Shown piece by piece: positions 15,476 to 24,440 of a DNA stretch of 64,000 bases. The DNA is from Comamonas sp. KCTC 72670 (GTDB taxonomy: Bacteria; Myxococcota; Myxococcia; Myxococcales; Myxococcaceae), in assembly GCA_014656495.1 (NCBI GenBank), contig BNCN01000006.1:62001-126000 (forward strand), written 5' to 3'. The notes beneath the pieces are model-generated. The model saw nothing but the letters and a program-made list of their open reading frames with translations, made no database searches and had not been told where the DNA came from. A program made the position numbers and the translations under genes. The stretch's first letter is position 1. The number at the start of each line of letters is the position of its first letter.

Positions 15476-15703
15476 ATGAAGTCTGAAATCCATCCCGTCT
15501 ACCCGCCGTCCCGCGTGACCTGCATGTGCGGCAACGTCGTGGAGACGAAGTCCACCCGCGGCTCGTTCTCGGTGGAAATCTGCTCGAACTGCCACCCCTT
15601 CTTCACGGGCAAGTACAAGCTCGTGGACACGGCCGGCCGCATCGACCGCTTCCGCAAGAAGTACGGCGCGTCGCCGACGTCCGCCGCTTCCAAGAAGGCG
15701 TAG
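15476..15703 (+). CDS. rpmE: 50S ribosomal protein L31 (zinc-binding form)
   Basis: A 75-residue large-subunit protein that bridges to the small subunit. The four zinc-ligand Cys are present (CMCGN and CSNCHPFF), marking the C+ type of L31. Also seen are the conserved start KSEIHPVY and the [20 protein letters not shown] segment. The C-terminal tail ([11 protein letters not shown]) is variable in the family. It is monocistronic, with its own promoter and a hairpin after the stop. The ATG is the only fitting start. Confidence 0.96.
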   Translation: MKSEIHPVYPPSRVTCMCGNVVETKSTRGSFSVEICSNCHPFFTGKYKLVDTAGRIDRFRKKYGASPTSAASKKA

Positions 15704-15709
15704 TTCGCG

Positions 15710-15728
15710 GGGGCCGCTCACGGGCCCC
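15710..15728 (+). terminator. Hairpin after rpmE
   Basis: GGGGCC (15710-15715) pairs with GGCCCC (15723-15728) around a 7-base loop just after the stop codon. There is no T-tract, so it may be a weak terminator or mRNA end-protecting hairpin. Confidence 0.45.
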
Positions 15729-15751
15729 GGTATAGTCCAGGCAGTTCCCGA

Positions 15752-15868
15752 CGAGCAGGGTGACGGAGACCTCCAGACAGGTCCTCCCGCCCTGCTCGCG
15801 GTGCTTCTACGGCCTGAATCACCCGTCAAGTTTCAGGGTGCTACAGGCCAGAAATTAGACGTAGCACC
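15752..15868 (+). repeat. Inverted repeats in the methyltransferase leader
   Basis: Two inverted repeats lie upstream of the methyltransferase gene. CGAGCAGGG (15752-15760) pairs perfectly with CCCTGCTCG (15790-15798), with further pairing inside. GGTGCTAC (15837-15844) pairs with GTAGCACC (15861-15868) around a 16-base spacer. The first may end upstream transcription. The second resembles an operator. No riboswitch family is recognised. Confidence 0.55.
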
Positions 15869-15921
15869 GAAGCGACCGCACAGTCCGCCGCGTCCACGAC
15901 GAAGAGTCCGACGGAGGCGAG

Positions 15922-16806
15922 ATGTCCGCGCACGCTGCTGCAGCCCCTTCCCTGAAAGTCGTCCGCCGCTCGCTCAGCGAGAGCGTCCATTCCAAAGGGG
16001 AGGCCTACACGCTGCTGCACGGCGACAGCCTGGAGCTGATGTCCCAGTTCGAGCCCCAGACGTTCGACATGATTTTCGCCGACCCGCCGTACTTCCTCTC
16101 CAACGGCGGCACCACCTGCAAGGGCGGCAAGCGCGTCGCGGTGGCCAAGGGGGGCTGGGACGTGTCGCGCGGCGTGGAGGAGGACCACAAGTTCACCACC
16201 GAGTGGCTCGCGGCCTGCCAGCGCCTGCTCAAGCCCACCGGTACGCTGTGGGTGAGCGGCACGCAGCACGTCATCTTCAACGCCGGCTTCGCGATGCAGA
16301 AGCTCGGCTACAAGCTGCTCAACACCGTCACCTGGTTCAAGCCCAACGCGAGCCCCAACCTGGCGTGCCGCTACTTCACGCACTCCACGGAGCTGCTCAT
16401 CTGGGCCTCGCCGAAGTCCGGCGGCAAGCTGCAGCACACGTTCAACTACGCGCGCATGAAGGCGGAGAACGGCGGCAAGCAGATGCGCGACGCCTGGGCG
16501 CTGCCGCCCTCCGGTGACGCCGAGCTGACGGCGGACGGCGAGGGCCGGATGTGGACGCTCACCGTCCCGCGCGGCGGCGAGGAGAAGGCCCACGGCAGCC
16601 ACCCCACGCAGAAGCCGGTGGCGCTGCTGGAGCGCATCCTGGAGGCGAGCTGCCCCCCGGACGCGCTCGTGCTGGACCCCTTCAACGGCAGCGGCACCAC
16701 GGGCGTGGCGGCCCTCAAGCTGGGCCACCGCTACGTGGGCATCGACATGGACGAGAAGTACCTCGACCTGTCCCAGAAGCGCCTGAACGCGATGGCGTCC
16801 AAGTAG
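15922..16806 (+). CDS. Orphan DNA adenine N6-methyltransferase (DpnA/M2.DpnII-like)
   Basis: A 294-residue beta-class DNA methyltransferase. Motif IV is DPPY in FADPPYFLSNGGTTCKGG, and motif I is DPFNGSGTTGVA near the C-terminus, with the HPTQKP segment between them, the circularly permuted order of beta-class enzymes. The block FLSNGG...KGGWD, the CRYFTHSTE segment and the KQMRDAW segment are those of DpnA (M2.DpnII), which methylates adenine in GATC and accepts single-stranded DNA. GATC is therefore the likely target, but this is inference. No restriction endonuclease gene is nearby, so it is an orphan. The ATG has a GGAGG site nine bases upstream. Confidence 0.88.
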   Translation: MSAHAAAAPSLKVVRRSLSESVHSKGEAYTLLHGDSLELMSQFEPQTFDMIFADPPYFLSNGGTTCKGGKRVAVAKGGWDVSRGVEEDHKFTTEWLAACQRLLKPTGTLWVSGTQHVIFNAGFAMQKLGYKLLNTVTWFKPNASPNLACRYFTHSTELLIWASPKSGGKLQHTFNYARMKAENGGKQMRDAWALPPSGDAELTADGEGRMWTLTVPRGGEEKAHGSHPTQKPVALLERILEASCPPDALVLDPFNGSGTTGVAALKLGHRYVGIDMDEKYLDLSQKRLNAMASK

Positions 16807-16828
16807 CCCGCGTCCCGCCGCGCGCCGC

Positions 16829-18583
16829 TCAGGCGCGCGACAGGATGAGCTCCACGCCCTGCCGGGCGATGGGGTGGTAGCGCTCCCCGTGCTTCTTGAA
16901 GAGGGCGCGCGCCAGGCCGCGGTAGTCGTGGGTCGATGAGAGCACCCCGTACAGCGGCTTGAGGTACTTCATCCGGCCCACCTCGCCGAGGAACGCCTCG
17001 GTGCGAGCCACCGCCGGCTCCCAGCCCGCGCGCAGCGCCGACACCAGCCACGCCACCAGGACCTCCGGGTTGCGGCTCTGGGTGAGGTGGAAGCGCGCGT
17101 CGAGCTGCTGGAAGACGTCCCGAGGCGTCGAGCGCGGCAGCGACTCCAGGTAGAGCTGCCACTCCGTGGGCGTCCAGTCCTTCGCCTGCTCCTGCGTGGG
17201 CACCGTGCCTCGCAGCGACTCCAGCGACTCCAGCCGGCGCGAGTGCGGCGACGGCGCCCCCGCGGGCACGCCGGGCCGGTGCAGGTACGCCTCCGCGTCC
17301 ACCTTCGTGAGCACCCCGGGCAGCTCCTTCTCCGCGAAGGCGACGAACTCCTCGGTGGTGAGCGCGCGGAAGCGGTAGGTGGCCAGGTAGCGGCGCAGGA
17401 ACTCGTCGAACGCGGGCCGCCCGGCGGCGTCCTCCATGGCGCGCAGGAGCAGGTAGCCCTTCTCGTACGGAATCTGGGAGAAGGCCTCGTCTGGGTCCAC
17501 GCCCGCCAGGTGCGTGCGCAGCGACGTCAGCTGCGGGTGCGAGCGGAAGTGCTGGAGCGCGGAGTCCAGCGCGCGGCGGCCCAGCGCGCCGTGCAGCGCG
17601 GTGACCTCCGGCCCGGCCAGCGCCTCCAGGATGCGGCGCTCGGCGAAGACGGTGAAGCCCTCGTTGAGCCAGAAGTGCTCCGCGGAGGCGTTGGTCACCA
17701 GGTTGCCCGTCCACGAGTGCGCCAGCTCGTGTGCCACCACGTTCACCAGGCTCTTGTCGCCGGTGATGAGCGTGGGCGTGAGGAACGTCAGCCGCGGGTT
17801 CTCCATGCCCCCGTAGGGGAACGAGGGCGGCATGGTGAGCAGGTCGAACCGCTCCCAGTCGTAGGGCCCGAAGAGCGACTCCGCGGCGCGCAGCATGTCG
17901 TCCACGCCGGAGAACTCCTCCGCCGCGTCCTCCAGCAGCTCCGGCTCCGCCCACACGCGCGAGCGCGGCCCCAGCTCCTTGGGCGCCAGGCTGCCCACCG
18001 CGAAGGCGAGCAGGTAGGGCGGCACCGGCTGGGGCATCTCATAGTGCTCCTCCGCCTCCACCCCCAGCTCCTCGCGCCGCAGGAAGCTGGCGGCCATGAC
18101 GGCCTTGAGCGCCTTGGGAATCCGCAGCGACGCCGTGTAGCGGATGCGGATGCGCGGCGTGTCCTGGAGCGGCACCACGCTTCGGGCGTGGATGGCCTGG
18201 CACTGGCTATAGAGGAAGGGGTGCTGCCCGCCGGCCGTCTGCGAGGGCGTCAGCCACTGGAGCGCGCTCGCGTGCGGCGCCGTGCGGTAGCGCACCGTGA
18301 ATTGCCGCAGGCCCGCCGGCAGCTCGATGCGCAGCCGGCTGCCCAGGATGGGCTCGGCGGGGGAGAGGATGTAGGGCAAGGGGCGACCCGCGGTGTCGAC
18401 CACGTCTCGGATTTCCAGATCCCGAGTATCCAGGTCCAGCGGTCCCGCCGAGGCTTCCTTCAGGGTGTGGGTGACTTCCGCGTGCAGCCGCTGCGTCCTG
18501 AAATCGACGCGGGCCCTCCAGTCCAGGGTTTCCGTCTCAGGCTGCGTGCTGTCGTTGTACGAGTGCGGGTCGAGGCGAGCCAT
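16829..18583 (-). CDS. M1-family zinc aminopeptidase
   Basis: A cytoplasmic metallopeptidase of 584 residues that trims N-terminal amino acids. It has the M1 signatures: substrate-binding GGMEN (in PSFPYGGMENPR) and zinc motif HELAHSWTGN followed 18 residues on by the third ligand Glu in FWLNEG. A catalytic-domain Tyr lies in IPYEKGYLLL. The N-terminal beta domain covers about 1-195, and an Armadillo-like C-terminal helical domain covers about 460-584. Length and layout are those of leukotriene-A4-hydrolase-type aminopeptidases (about 600 residues). No signal peptide is seen. It is divergent from the beta-oxidation operon. Confidence 0.93.
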   Translation of the reverse strand: MARLDPHSYNDSTQPETETLDWRARVDFRTQRLHAEVTHTLKEASAGPLDLDTRDLEIRDVVDTAGRPLPYILSPAEPILGSRLRIELPAGLRQFTVRYRTAPHASALQWLTPSQTAGGQHPFLYSQCQAIHARSVVPLQDTPRIRIRYTASLRIPKALKAVMAASFLRREELGVEAEEHYEMPQPVPPYLLAFAVGSLAPKELGPRSRVWAEPELLEDAAEEFSGVDDMLRAAESLFGPYDWERFDLLTMPPSFPYGGMENPRLTFLTPTLITGDKSLVNVVAHELAHSWTGNLVTNASAEHFWLNEGFTVFAERRILEALAGPEVTALHGALGRRALDSALQHFRSHPQLTSLRTHLAGVDPDEAFSQIPYEKGYLLLRAMEDAAGRPAFDEFLRRYLATYRFRALTTEEFVAFAEKELPGVLTKVDAEAYLHRPGVPAGAPSPHSRRLESLESLRGTVPTQEQAKDWTPTEWQLYLESLPRSTPRDVFQQLDARFHLTQSRNPEVLVAWLVSALRAGWEPAVARTEAFLGEVGRMKYLKPLYGVLSSTHDYRGLARALFKKHGERYHPIARQGVELILSRA

Positions 18584-18643
18584 GGAGGGCCGGTATCTAG
18601 TCCGCCTGTCCTCCAGTGGCGAGCGTCCAGGCCGTCCGATCCG

Positions 18644-18661
18644 ATTGACTTTCGGGTCAAT
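18644..18661. promoter_or_regulatory. Palindromic operator candidate over the -35 of the fad operon
   Basis: ATTGAC (18644-18649) and GTCAAT (18656-18661) form a perfect palindrome with a 6-base spacer. It overlaps a TTGACT -35-like hexamer, 50 bases before the fadB-like ATG, in the divergent region shared with the aminopeptidase. A TetR-type fatty-acid regulator could bind here; the sequence is not a known FadR or PsrA consensus. Confidence 0.5.
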
Positions 18662-18710
18662 CGCCTACATTTGTGCAATCCCCTCCTTCCCAACAGGGAG
18701 CCTTTTCCAC

Positions 18711-21089
18711 ATGACGACGCGGATCCGCAAAGTGGCTGTGCTGGGCGCCGGAGTAATGGGCAGCGGCATCGCCGCGCACCTGGCCAACTCGGGCGTGCGC
18801 GCGCTCCTCCTGGACATCGTTCCGCCCAAGGCCGCTCCGGGCGAGGACACCTCCTCGAAGGCGTTTCGCAACAAGTTCGCCCAGGGCGCGCTGGCCAACC
18901 TGCGCAAGCAGAAGCCCAGCCCCATCGTCTCCGGCGAGGTGCTCACCAACATCGAGGTGGGCAACTTCGAGGACGACCTGGGCCGCGTCGCCGAGTGCGA
19001 CTGGGTGGTCGAGGTGGTGAAGGAGGACCTGAAGATCAAGCAGGACCTCTTCGCCAAGGTGGAGAAGCTCGTCCGCCCGGGCACCATCGTGTCCTCCAAC
19101 ACCTCCGGCATGTCGATCGTGGGCATGACCGAGGGCCGCGGCGCGGAGTTCAAGAAGAACTTCCTGGTCACGCACTTCTTCAACCCCGTCCGCTACATGA
19201 AGCTCCTGGAGCTGGTGGCCGGCAAGGAGACCTCCCCGGAGGTGCTCAAGACGCTGCACCGCTTCGGCGAAGAGGTGCTGGGCAAGGGCATCGTCTACGG
19301 CAAGGACACCACCAACTTCATCGCGAACCGCATTGGCGTGTACGGGATGATGCGGACCATCGCCTCCATGGAGAAGGCGGAGCTGTCCATCGAGGAGGTG
19401 GACAAGATCTTTGGCCCGGCCATGGGCCGTCCCAAGTCCGCCGTGTTCCGCACCGCCGACATCGTGGGCCTGGACACGTTCACCCACGTGGCGAAGAACT
19501 GTTACGACACGCTGACGCACGACGAAGAGCGTGACGTGTTCGCCAGCCCCGCGTTCCTCCAGAAGATGGTGGAGAAGAACATGCTGGGCGACAAGAGCGG
19601 CGGCGGCTTCTACAAGAAGCAGGGCAAGGAGATCCTCGCGCTCGACCTGAAGTCGCTGGAGTACCGGCCGCAGGCGAAGGTGCGCTACGAGTCGCTGGGC
19701 GCCGCGCGCGACATCGAGAACGTGCGTGAGCGCGTGGCCTCGGTGATGAACGGCGAGGACAAGGCGGCCAAGTTCGCCGAGGGCGTCACGCTGGACGTGC
19801 TGGCCTACACCAGCCGCCGCATCCCGGAGATCGCCGACGACGTGGTCAACGTGGACCGCGGCGTGCGCTGGGGCTTCGGTTGGGACTTGGGGCCCTTCGA
19901 GGTCTGGGACGCCTACGGCGTGAAGAAGGGCGTGGAGCGGATGAAGGCCCTGGGCCTGAAGCCGGCCGCGTGGGTGGAGGAGATGCTGGCCGCCGGCCGC
20001 GAGTCCTTCTACGGCGTGGCGGACGGCAAGGACACGTACTGGGACATCCCGTCCAAGTCCGTGAAGGTGGTGCCGGAGAACGCCCGCACGCAGCGCGTGG
20101 AGTACCTCAAGCGCGGCAACAAGAAGATCGCCGGCAACGACGGCGCCACGCTGTGGGACCTGGGCGACGGCGCGACGCTGCTCGAGTTCCACACGAAGAT
20201 GAACTCCATCGATGACCAGATCATCGAGATGATGAACACCGCGCTGGACGAGACGGAGAAGAACCACAAGGGCCTCGTCATCGGGAACGACGGCTCCAAC
20301 TTCTCCGCGGGCGCGAACATCGTGGCGCTGCTGTGGGCGGCCAAGAGCGGCGAGTTCGAGTCCATCCGCAAGCTGGTGACGGGCTTCCAGGCCGTGAACC
20401 AGCGCATGCGCTACAGCCCGGTGCCGGTGGTGACGGCGCCCTTCAACCTCACGCTCGGCGGCGGCGCCGAGGTGACCATGGGCGGCAACGCCATCCAGGC
20501 CAGCGCCGAGCTGTACATGGGCCTGGTGGAAGTGGGCGTGGGCCTCATCCCGGGCGGCGGCGGCAACATGCAACTGCTGCGCAACGTCTACGGCCCGTTT
20601 GGCACGGACAAGGACTTCGACTTCTTCCCCTTCCTGAAGAAGATCTTCCTCACCATCGGCATGGCGAAGGTCGCCACCAGCGCCGAGGAGGCGCGCGAGG
20701 CGGGCTTCCTGACGCAGGCGGATGGCATCAGCGCCAACCGGGACTTCCTGCTGTCCGACGCGAAGGCCCGCGTGCTGGGCATGGCGGACGCCGGCTTCAA
20801 GGCGCCCCGTCCCTCGCGCTTCCGTCTGCCGGGCGTCAACGGCGCGGCCACCATCGACATGATGCTCTACGACATGGAGCTCAACGGGCAGGTGAGCGCG
20901 CACGACCGGAAGATCGCCCAGAAGCTGGCGACCGTGCTCACGGGTGGCAACACCAGCCCGTCGCTGCTCATCACCGAGGAGCGGCTGCTGGAGCTGGAGG
21001 CGGAGGCCTTCCTGAGCCTGTGCGGCGAGGAGAAGACCCAGGACCGTCTGCAGCACATGATCGAGAAGGGCAAGCCGCTGCGGAACTGA
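18711..21089 (+). CDS. 3-hydroxyacyl-CoA dehydrogenase / enoyl-CoA hydratase fusion
   Basis: A bifunctional beta-oxidation enzyme of 792 residues. The N-terminal Rossmann domain has the NAD motif GAGVMGSGIAAHL, with NTSGMSI and THFFNPVRYMKLLE of the 3-hydroxyacyl-CoA dehydrogenase family. The dehydrogenase C-domains follow at about 200-400 (GFGWDLGPFEVWDA lies in the second). The C-terminal third is a crotonase domain, with an oxyanion-hole segment NFSAGANI and GGGAEVTMGGNA...GVGLIPGGGG, including two acidic positions near those expected for hydratase. The order dehydrogenase-hydratase is opposite to E. coli FadB and typical of the group found with a paired thiolase. The ATG has GGGAG nine bases upstream. 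The thiolase gene follows after 79 bases. Confidence 0.9.
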   Translation: MTTRIRKVAVLGAGVMGSGIAAHLANSGVRALLLDIVPPKAAPGEDTSSKAFRNKFAQGALANLRKQKPSPIVSGEVLTNIEVGNFEDDLGRVAECDWVVEVVKEDLKIKQDLFAKVEKLVRPGTIVSSNTSGMSIVGMTEGRGAEFKKNFLVTHFFNPVRYMKLLELVAGKETSPEVLKTLHRFGEEVLGKGIVYGKDTTNFIANRIGVYGMMRTIASMEKAELSIEEVDKIFGPAMGRPKSAVFRTADIVGLDTFTHVAKNCYDTLTHDEERDVFASPAFLQKMVEKNMLGDKSGGGFYKKQGKEILALDLKSLEYRPQAKVRYESLGAARDIENVRERVASVMNGEDKAAKFAEGVTLDVLAYTSRRIPEIADDVVNVDRGVRWGFGWDLGPFEVWDAYGVKKGVERMKALGLKPAAWVEEMLAAGRESFYGVADGKDTYWDIPSKSVKVVPENARTQRVEYLKRGNKKIAGNDGATLWDLGDGATLLEFHTKMNSIDDQIIEMMNTALDETEKNHKGLVIGNDGSNFSAGANIVALLWAAKSGEFESIRKLVTGFQAVNQRMRYSPVPVVTAPFNLTLGGGAEVTMGGNAIQASAELYMGLVEVGVGLIPGGGGNMQLLRNVYGPFGTDKDFDFFPFLKKIFLTIGMAKVATSAEEAREAGFLTQADGISANRDFLLSDAKARVLGMADAGFKAPRPSRFRLPGVNGAATIDMMLYDMELNGQVSAHDRKIAQKLATVLTGGNTSPSLLITEERLLELEAEAFLSLCGEEKTQDRLQHMIEKGKPLRN

Positions 21090-21168
21090 CGGCCGGCCAG
21101 TATCCATAGGCTACTGAACCTGAGATTCGCTGAATGCCCGGGTGCCCCCCGGGCAAGGAGACATCAAA

Positions 21169-22341
21169 ATGGCTGGTCGAGTCGTGATTGCCAGCGCGGT
21201 CCGCACGCCCTTCACCCGCGCCCACAAGGGAGAGTTCAAGGACACCCGGCCGGATACCCTGGCCGCCATCGCCATCAAGGAGGCCGTCGCCCAGGTCCCC
21301 GGCCTGAAGCCGGAGGACATCGGTGACGTCGTCCTGGGCTGTGCCATGCCGGAGGCCGAGCAGGGCATGAACGTGGCCCGCGTGGCCACGCTGCTGGCGG
21401 GCCTGCCCGTCACGGTGCCCGCGATGACCATCAACCGGTTCTGTTCCTCCGGTTCGCAGGCCATCGCCCAGGTGGCCCAGGCCATCCAGGCGGGGATGTA
21501 CGACGTGGGCATCGGTGGTGGCACCGAGTCCATGACGATGGTCCCCATGGGCGGCAACAAGGCGAGCGCCAACCCCGAGGTGATGGAGCGCCTGCCGGAG
21601 GTCTACACCTCCATGGGCGCCACCGCGGAGAACATCGCGTCGCGCCACAGCGTGTCGCGTGAGGACGCGGACAAGTTCGCCGCCGAGAGCCAGCGCCGTG
21701 CCGCCACCGCGCGCGAGCAGGGCAAGTTCAAGGAGGAGATCGTCCCCGTCACCACGACGTACTACGACGACGACGGCGTCGCGCAGACCGTCACCGTGTC
21801 CGTGGACACCATCCTCCGCCCCGAGACGACGGTGGAGGGCCTGGCCAAGCTGCGCCCGGCCTTCAACCCCAAGGGCGTGGTGACGGCCGGTAACGCGTCA
21901 CCGCTGACGGACGGCGCCGCCGCCGCGGTGGTGATGAGCGAGGCGAAGGCGAAGGAGCTGGGCGTCAAGCCGCTGGGCTACTTCATCGACGCCGCGGTGG
22001 CCGGCGTGCCCCCGGAAGTCATGGGCATTGGCCCGGTTCCGGCGGTCCGCAAGCTGCTGGAGAAGAACAAGCTCAAGGTCGAGGACATCGACGTCTTCGA
22101 GCTGAACGAGGCCTTCGGCGCGCAGGCGCTGTACTGCGTGCGCGAGCTGGGCATCCCCGCCGACAAGGTGAACCCCAACGGCGGCGCCATCGCCCTGGGT
22201 CACCCGCTGGGCGTCTCCGGCGCGCGCATGGTGGCCACCATCCTGCGCGAGCTGAAGCGCCGCAACGGCCGCTACGGCGTCGTCTCCATGTGCATCGGCG
22301 GCGGCATGGGCTTCGCGGCGCTCATCGAGGCGGCGAAGTAA
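21169..22341 (+). CDS. Acetyl-CoA C-acyltransferase (thiolase)
   Basis: A 390-residue thiolase catalysing the last step of beta-oxidation, cleaving 3-ketoacyl-CoA with CoA. The nucleophilic Cys is in [10 protein letters not shown]. The second catalytic region [14 protein letters not shown] contains the His. The third, [13 protein letters not shown], has the usual Gly-rich end, with the acid/base Cys at its start. The ATG is set by an AAGGAG site eight bases upstream and the typical opening [12 protein letters not shown]. It is the partner of the upstream dehydrogenase/hydratase, forming a FadA/FadI-like second subunit. Confidence 0.94.
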   Translation: MAGRVVIASAVRTPFTRAHKGEFKDTRPDTLAAIAIKEAVAQVPGLKPEDIGDVVLGCAMPEAEQGMNVARVATLLAGLPVTVPAMTINRFCSSGSQAIAQVAQAIQAGMYDVGIGGGTESMTMVPMGGNKASANPEVMERLPEVYTSMGATAENIASRHSVSREDADKFAAESQRRAATAREQGKFKEEIVPVTTTYYDDDGVAQTVTVSVDTILRPETTVEGLAKLRPAFNPKGVVTAGNASPLTDGAAAAVVMSEAKAKELGVKPLGYFIDAAVAGVPPEVMGIGPVPAVRKLLEKNKLKVEDIDVFELNEAFGAQALYCVRELGIPADKVNPNGGAIALGHPLGVSGARMVATILRELKRRNGRYGVVSMCIGGGMGFAALIEAAK

Positions 22342-22373
22342 TCAGCGCCTTCGGCGTGACGAAGTGATTCAGG

Positions 22374-22405
22374 CGCGGGCCTCGGGGGAACCCCCGGGGC
22401 CCGCG
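22374..22405. terminator. Strong bidirectional terminator hairpin
   Basis: A 15-bp stem closed by an AA loop: CGCGGGCC then a G-T wobble and CGGGGG on the left, mirrored on the right (22374-22388 with 22391-22405). It sits between two convergent genes, the thiolase and the MutS-like gene, and is followed on the plus strand by TCGTTTC. It probably ends transcription from both sides. Confidence 0.75.
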
Positions 22406-22417
22406 TCGTTTCGGGGC

Positions 22418-24271
22418 TCAGCGCGCCACGGCGACTTCGTCCGGGTCGTCCACGGGCACGCCCGCCAGCCGCAGCACGCGCAGCGCATTGGTGGTGTCCA
22501 CCACGCCCTGGCGCAGCTTGTAGTCGAACACCATCTTCCCGCCCTCCAGGTGGTCCCGGAAGTGGACGTTGACGACGTGCGCCCCCGGCTCGTCCGCGAG
22601 CACCGCCAGGGACAAGTCGTGCGTCGTCACCGCGCCAATGGCGCCGGTGCCCAGCAGCAGGCGCAGCACCTCGCGCGAGGCGATTTGTCGCTCGCGCGTG
22701 TTGGTCCCCAGGAGGATTTCGTCCAGCAGGAAGAGCACCTGGCCGCGCGCCGTCTGCGCCGCGTCCAGCACCGCCTTGATGCGCTGCACCTCCGCGTAGA
22801 AGTACGAGACGCCGCGCTCCAGCGAGTCCTTCACCCGCATGCTGGTGAGCACCTGCAGCGGCGACAGGCGGAAGGACTTCGCGCTCACCGGCGCGCCGGC
22901 CAGCGCCAGCACCACGTTGGCGCCCACCGCGCGCATCAGCGTCGTCTTGCCGCTCATGTTGGAGCCGGTGATGAGCAGCGCGTGCCGGGGGCCGGGCAGG
23001 GACACGTCGTTGGGCACCGGCGCGTCCAGCAGCGGGTGGCCCAGCTCGGTGGCCTCCACGCAGGGCCCCGTGGTGGCCAGGGTGGGCCAGGTGAACTCCG
23101 GCCGGTCATGCGCGAGGCCGGCGATGCAGGAGAGGGCCTCCAGCTCGGCCAGGGCCTCGAACCACTGGCGCAGCTGCCGGCCGTGGGCCTCGCGCCAGCG
23201 CTCCAGCGCGAAGTGCGCGTGGATGTCCCAGAGCGTGAGCCAGTGAATCAGCGGGTGGAACTGGTGGCGCTTGAACTCGATGAAGGAGAACAGGCGGCTG
23301 AAGCGCTTGAAGTGCTCGGACACCGGCGGCTGGCCGGGCTGCTGGAGCCCGGACTGGAGCTTCTTCAGGCGCGAGTGCTCGAAGCGCTGGCCCTCCACGC
23401 GCTCGAAGATGGGGGCGTAGCGGACGAAGCCTCGCTCACCAGCCTCCACGCCCTCGTCCATGGCCTTCAGCGGGCCCCGGGTGATGACGGCCACGCCGAG
23501 CTGCGCGGCCAGGCCCACCCAGAAGGCGGACTCCGGCAGCACCTCGAACTTGCCCAGGACGTAGACGGCCAGCGTCACCAGGGGCAGCACCACGGCGACG
23601 GGACGCGCCCATTTGATGGCGTTCAGCGACGGGCCAGACTCCGCCCACTGGATGAACAGCGCCGGGTCCGCCTTCTCGCGGGAGGCGTCGCGCGCGTCCA
23701 CGCAGAGGTCCTGCCGGAAGTCGAGGTTCGGCGCCAGCTCGCGCGCGGCGCCTTGCCGGGCCTCGACCTCCTCCGCGGACGCGGGCGTGGAGAGCCACGC
23801 CGCCAGCCGCTCCTCCCCCGCGCGCGTCGCCGTCTCATTGAGCAACTGGTAGAGGCTGCCCTGGCCGAAGACGTCCAGGTCCGGCGTGTACAGGTGGCTG
23901 GGGGACAGGAAGCGCTCGCCGCGCTCGGCGAAGTCGTGCCAGCCCGGGCCGAGCCGCGCCAGGCCGCGCTCGTTGAGCGTCACGTACAGCTTCGCGCGGG
24001 CCTCGCGGCGGAAGACCTGGTGGTGAAGCACGGCGAGCACGCCGTAGAGCACCAGGGCCGCGGCGCTGGCCCACCACGCCACCTTGGGCAGGCGCCCGGC
24101 GAGGACGAAGCCCGCGATGCCGGCGGCGGCCAGGAAGGCGAGTGTTCGCAAATTGGCGTAGCGGGCGCTGACCCGGTCCAGCGTGGTCAGGTCCGCCTGC
24201 GCGGCGGCGCGGCGCTCGGTGTACGTACGGTGCGGGGAGGGGGGCTCGGCGGTGGCGGACACGATGGGCAC
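22418..24271 (-). CDS. Membrane-anchored MutS-family ATPase
   Basis: A MutS paralogue of 617 residues from a GTG. The C-terminal ATPase is classical: Walker A GSNMSGKTT (436-444), conserved ST-like region YFYAEVQRIK, Walker B LFLLDEIL with D517/E518, and THDLSLA. The MutS core/lever region (about 270-400) precedes it. The mismatch-recognition domain I and connector II are missing. Instead there are four hydrophobic segments, near 41-59, 63-82, 222-240 and 249-264, placing the protein in the inner membrane. It therefore cannot be ordinary MutS. Related transmembrane MutS-like proteins occur in Bacteroidetes and Myxococcota and their function is unknown. The exact start is uncertain, with another GTG nearby. 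Confidence 0.85.
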   Translation of the reverse strand: MPIVSATAEPPSPHRTYTERRAAAQADLTTLDRVSARYANLRTLAFLAAAGIAGFVLAGRLPKVAWWASAAALVLYGVLAVLHHQVFRREARAKLYVTLNERGLARLGPGWHDFAERGERFLSPSHLYTPDLDVFGQGSLYQLLNETATRAGEERLAAWLSTPASAEEVEARQGAARELAPNLDFRQDLCVDARDASREKADPALFIQWAESGPSLNAIKWARPVAVVLPLVTLAVYVLGKFEVLPESAFWVGLAAQLGVAVITRGPLKAMDEGVEAGERGFVRYAPIFERVEGQRFEHSRLKKLQSGLQQPGQPPVSEHFKRFSRLFSFIEFKRHQFHPLIHWLTLWDIHAHFALERWREAHGRQLRQWFEALAELEALSCIAGLAHDRPEFTWPTLATTGPCVEATELGHPLLDAPVPNDVSLPGPRHALLITGSNMSGKTTLMRAVGANVVLALAGAPVSAKSFRLSPLQVLTSMRVKDSLERGVSYFYAEVQRIKAVLDAAQTARGQVLFLLDEILLGTNTRERQIASREVLRLLLGTGAIGAVTTHDLSLAVLADEPGAHVVNVHFRDHLEGGKMVFDYKLRQGVVDTTNALRVLRLAGVPVDDPDEVAVAR

Positions 24272-24440
24272 GCATGCTGCGGGTGCGCGGCCCCCAGGGC
24301 AAGCGGCAGGTGCAATCGCGTGACGACGGGTCGACGGACGCCCCTCCAGGACCCCGGTTCCGGCCCCTGTTCCACCCCCGATTCATGTCAGACCCGGCAC
24401 GTATGTTTGTCCTCGTTGGCGGTCACGAGGGGGCACTGCG

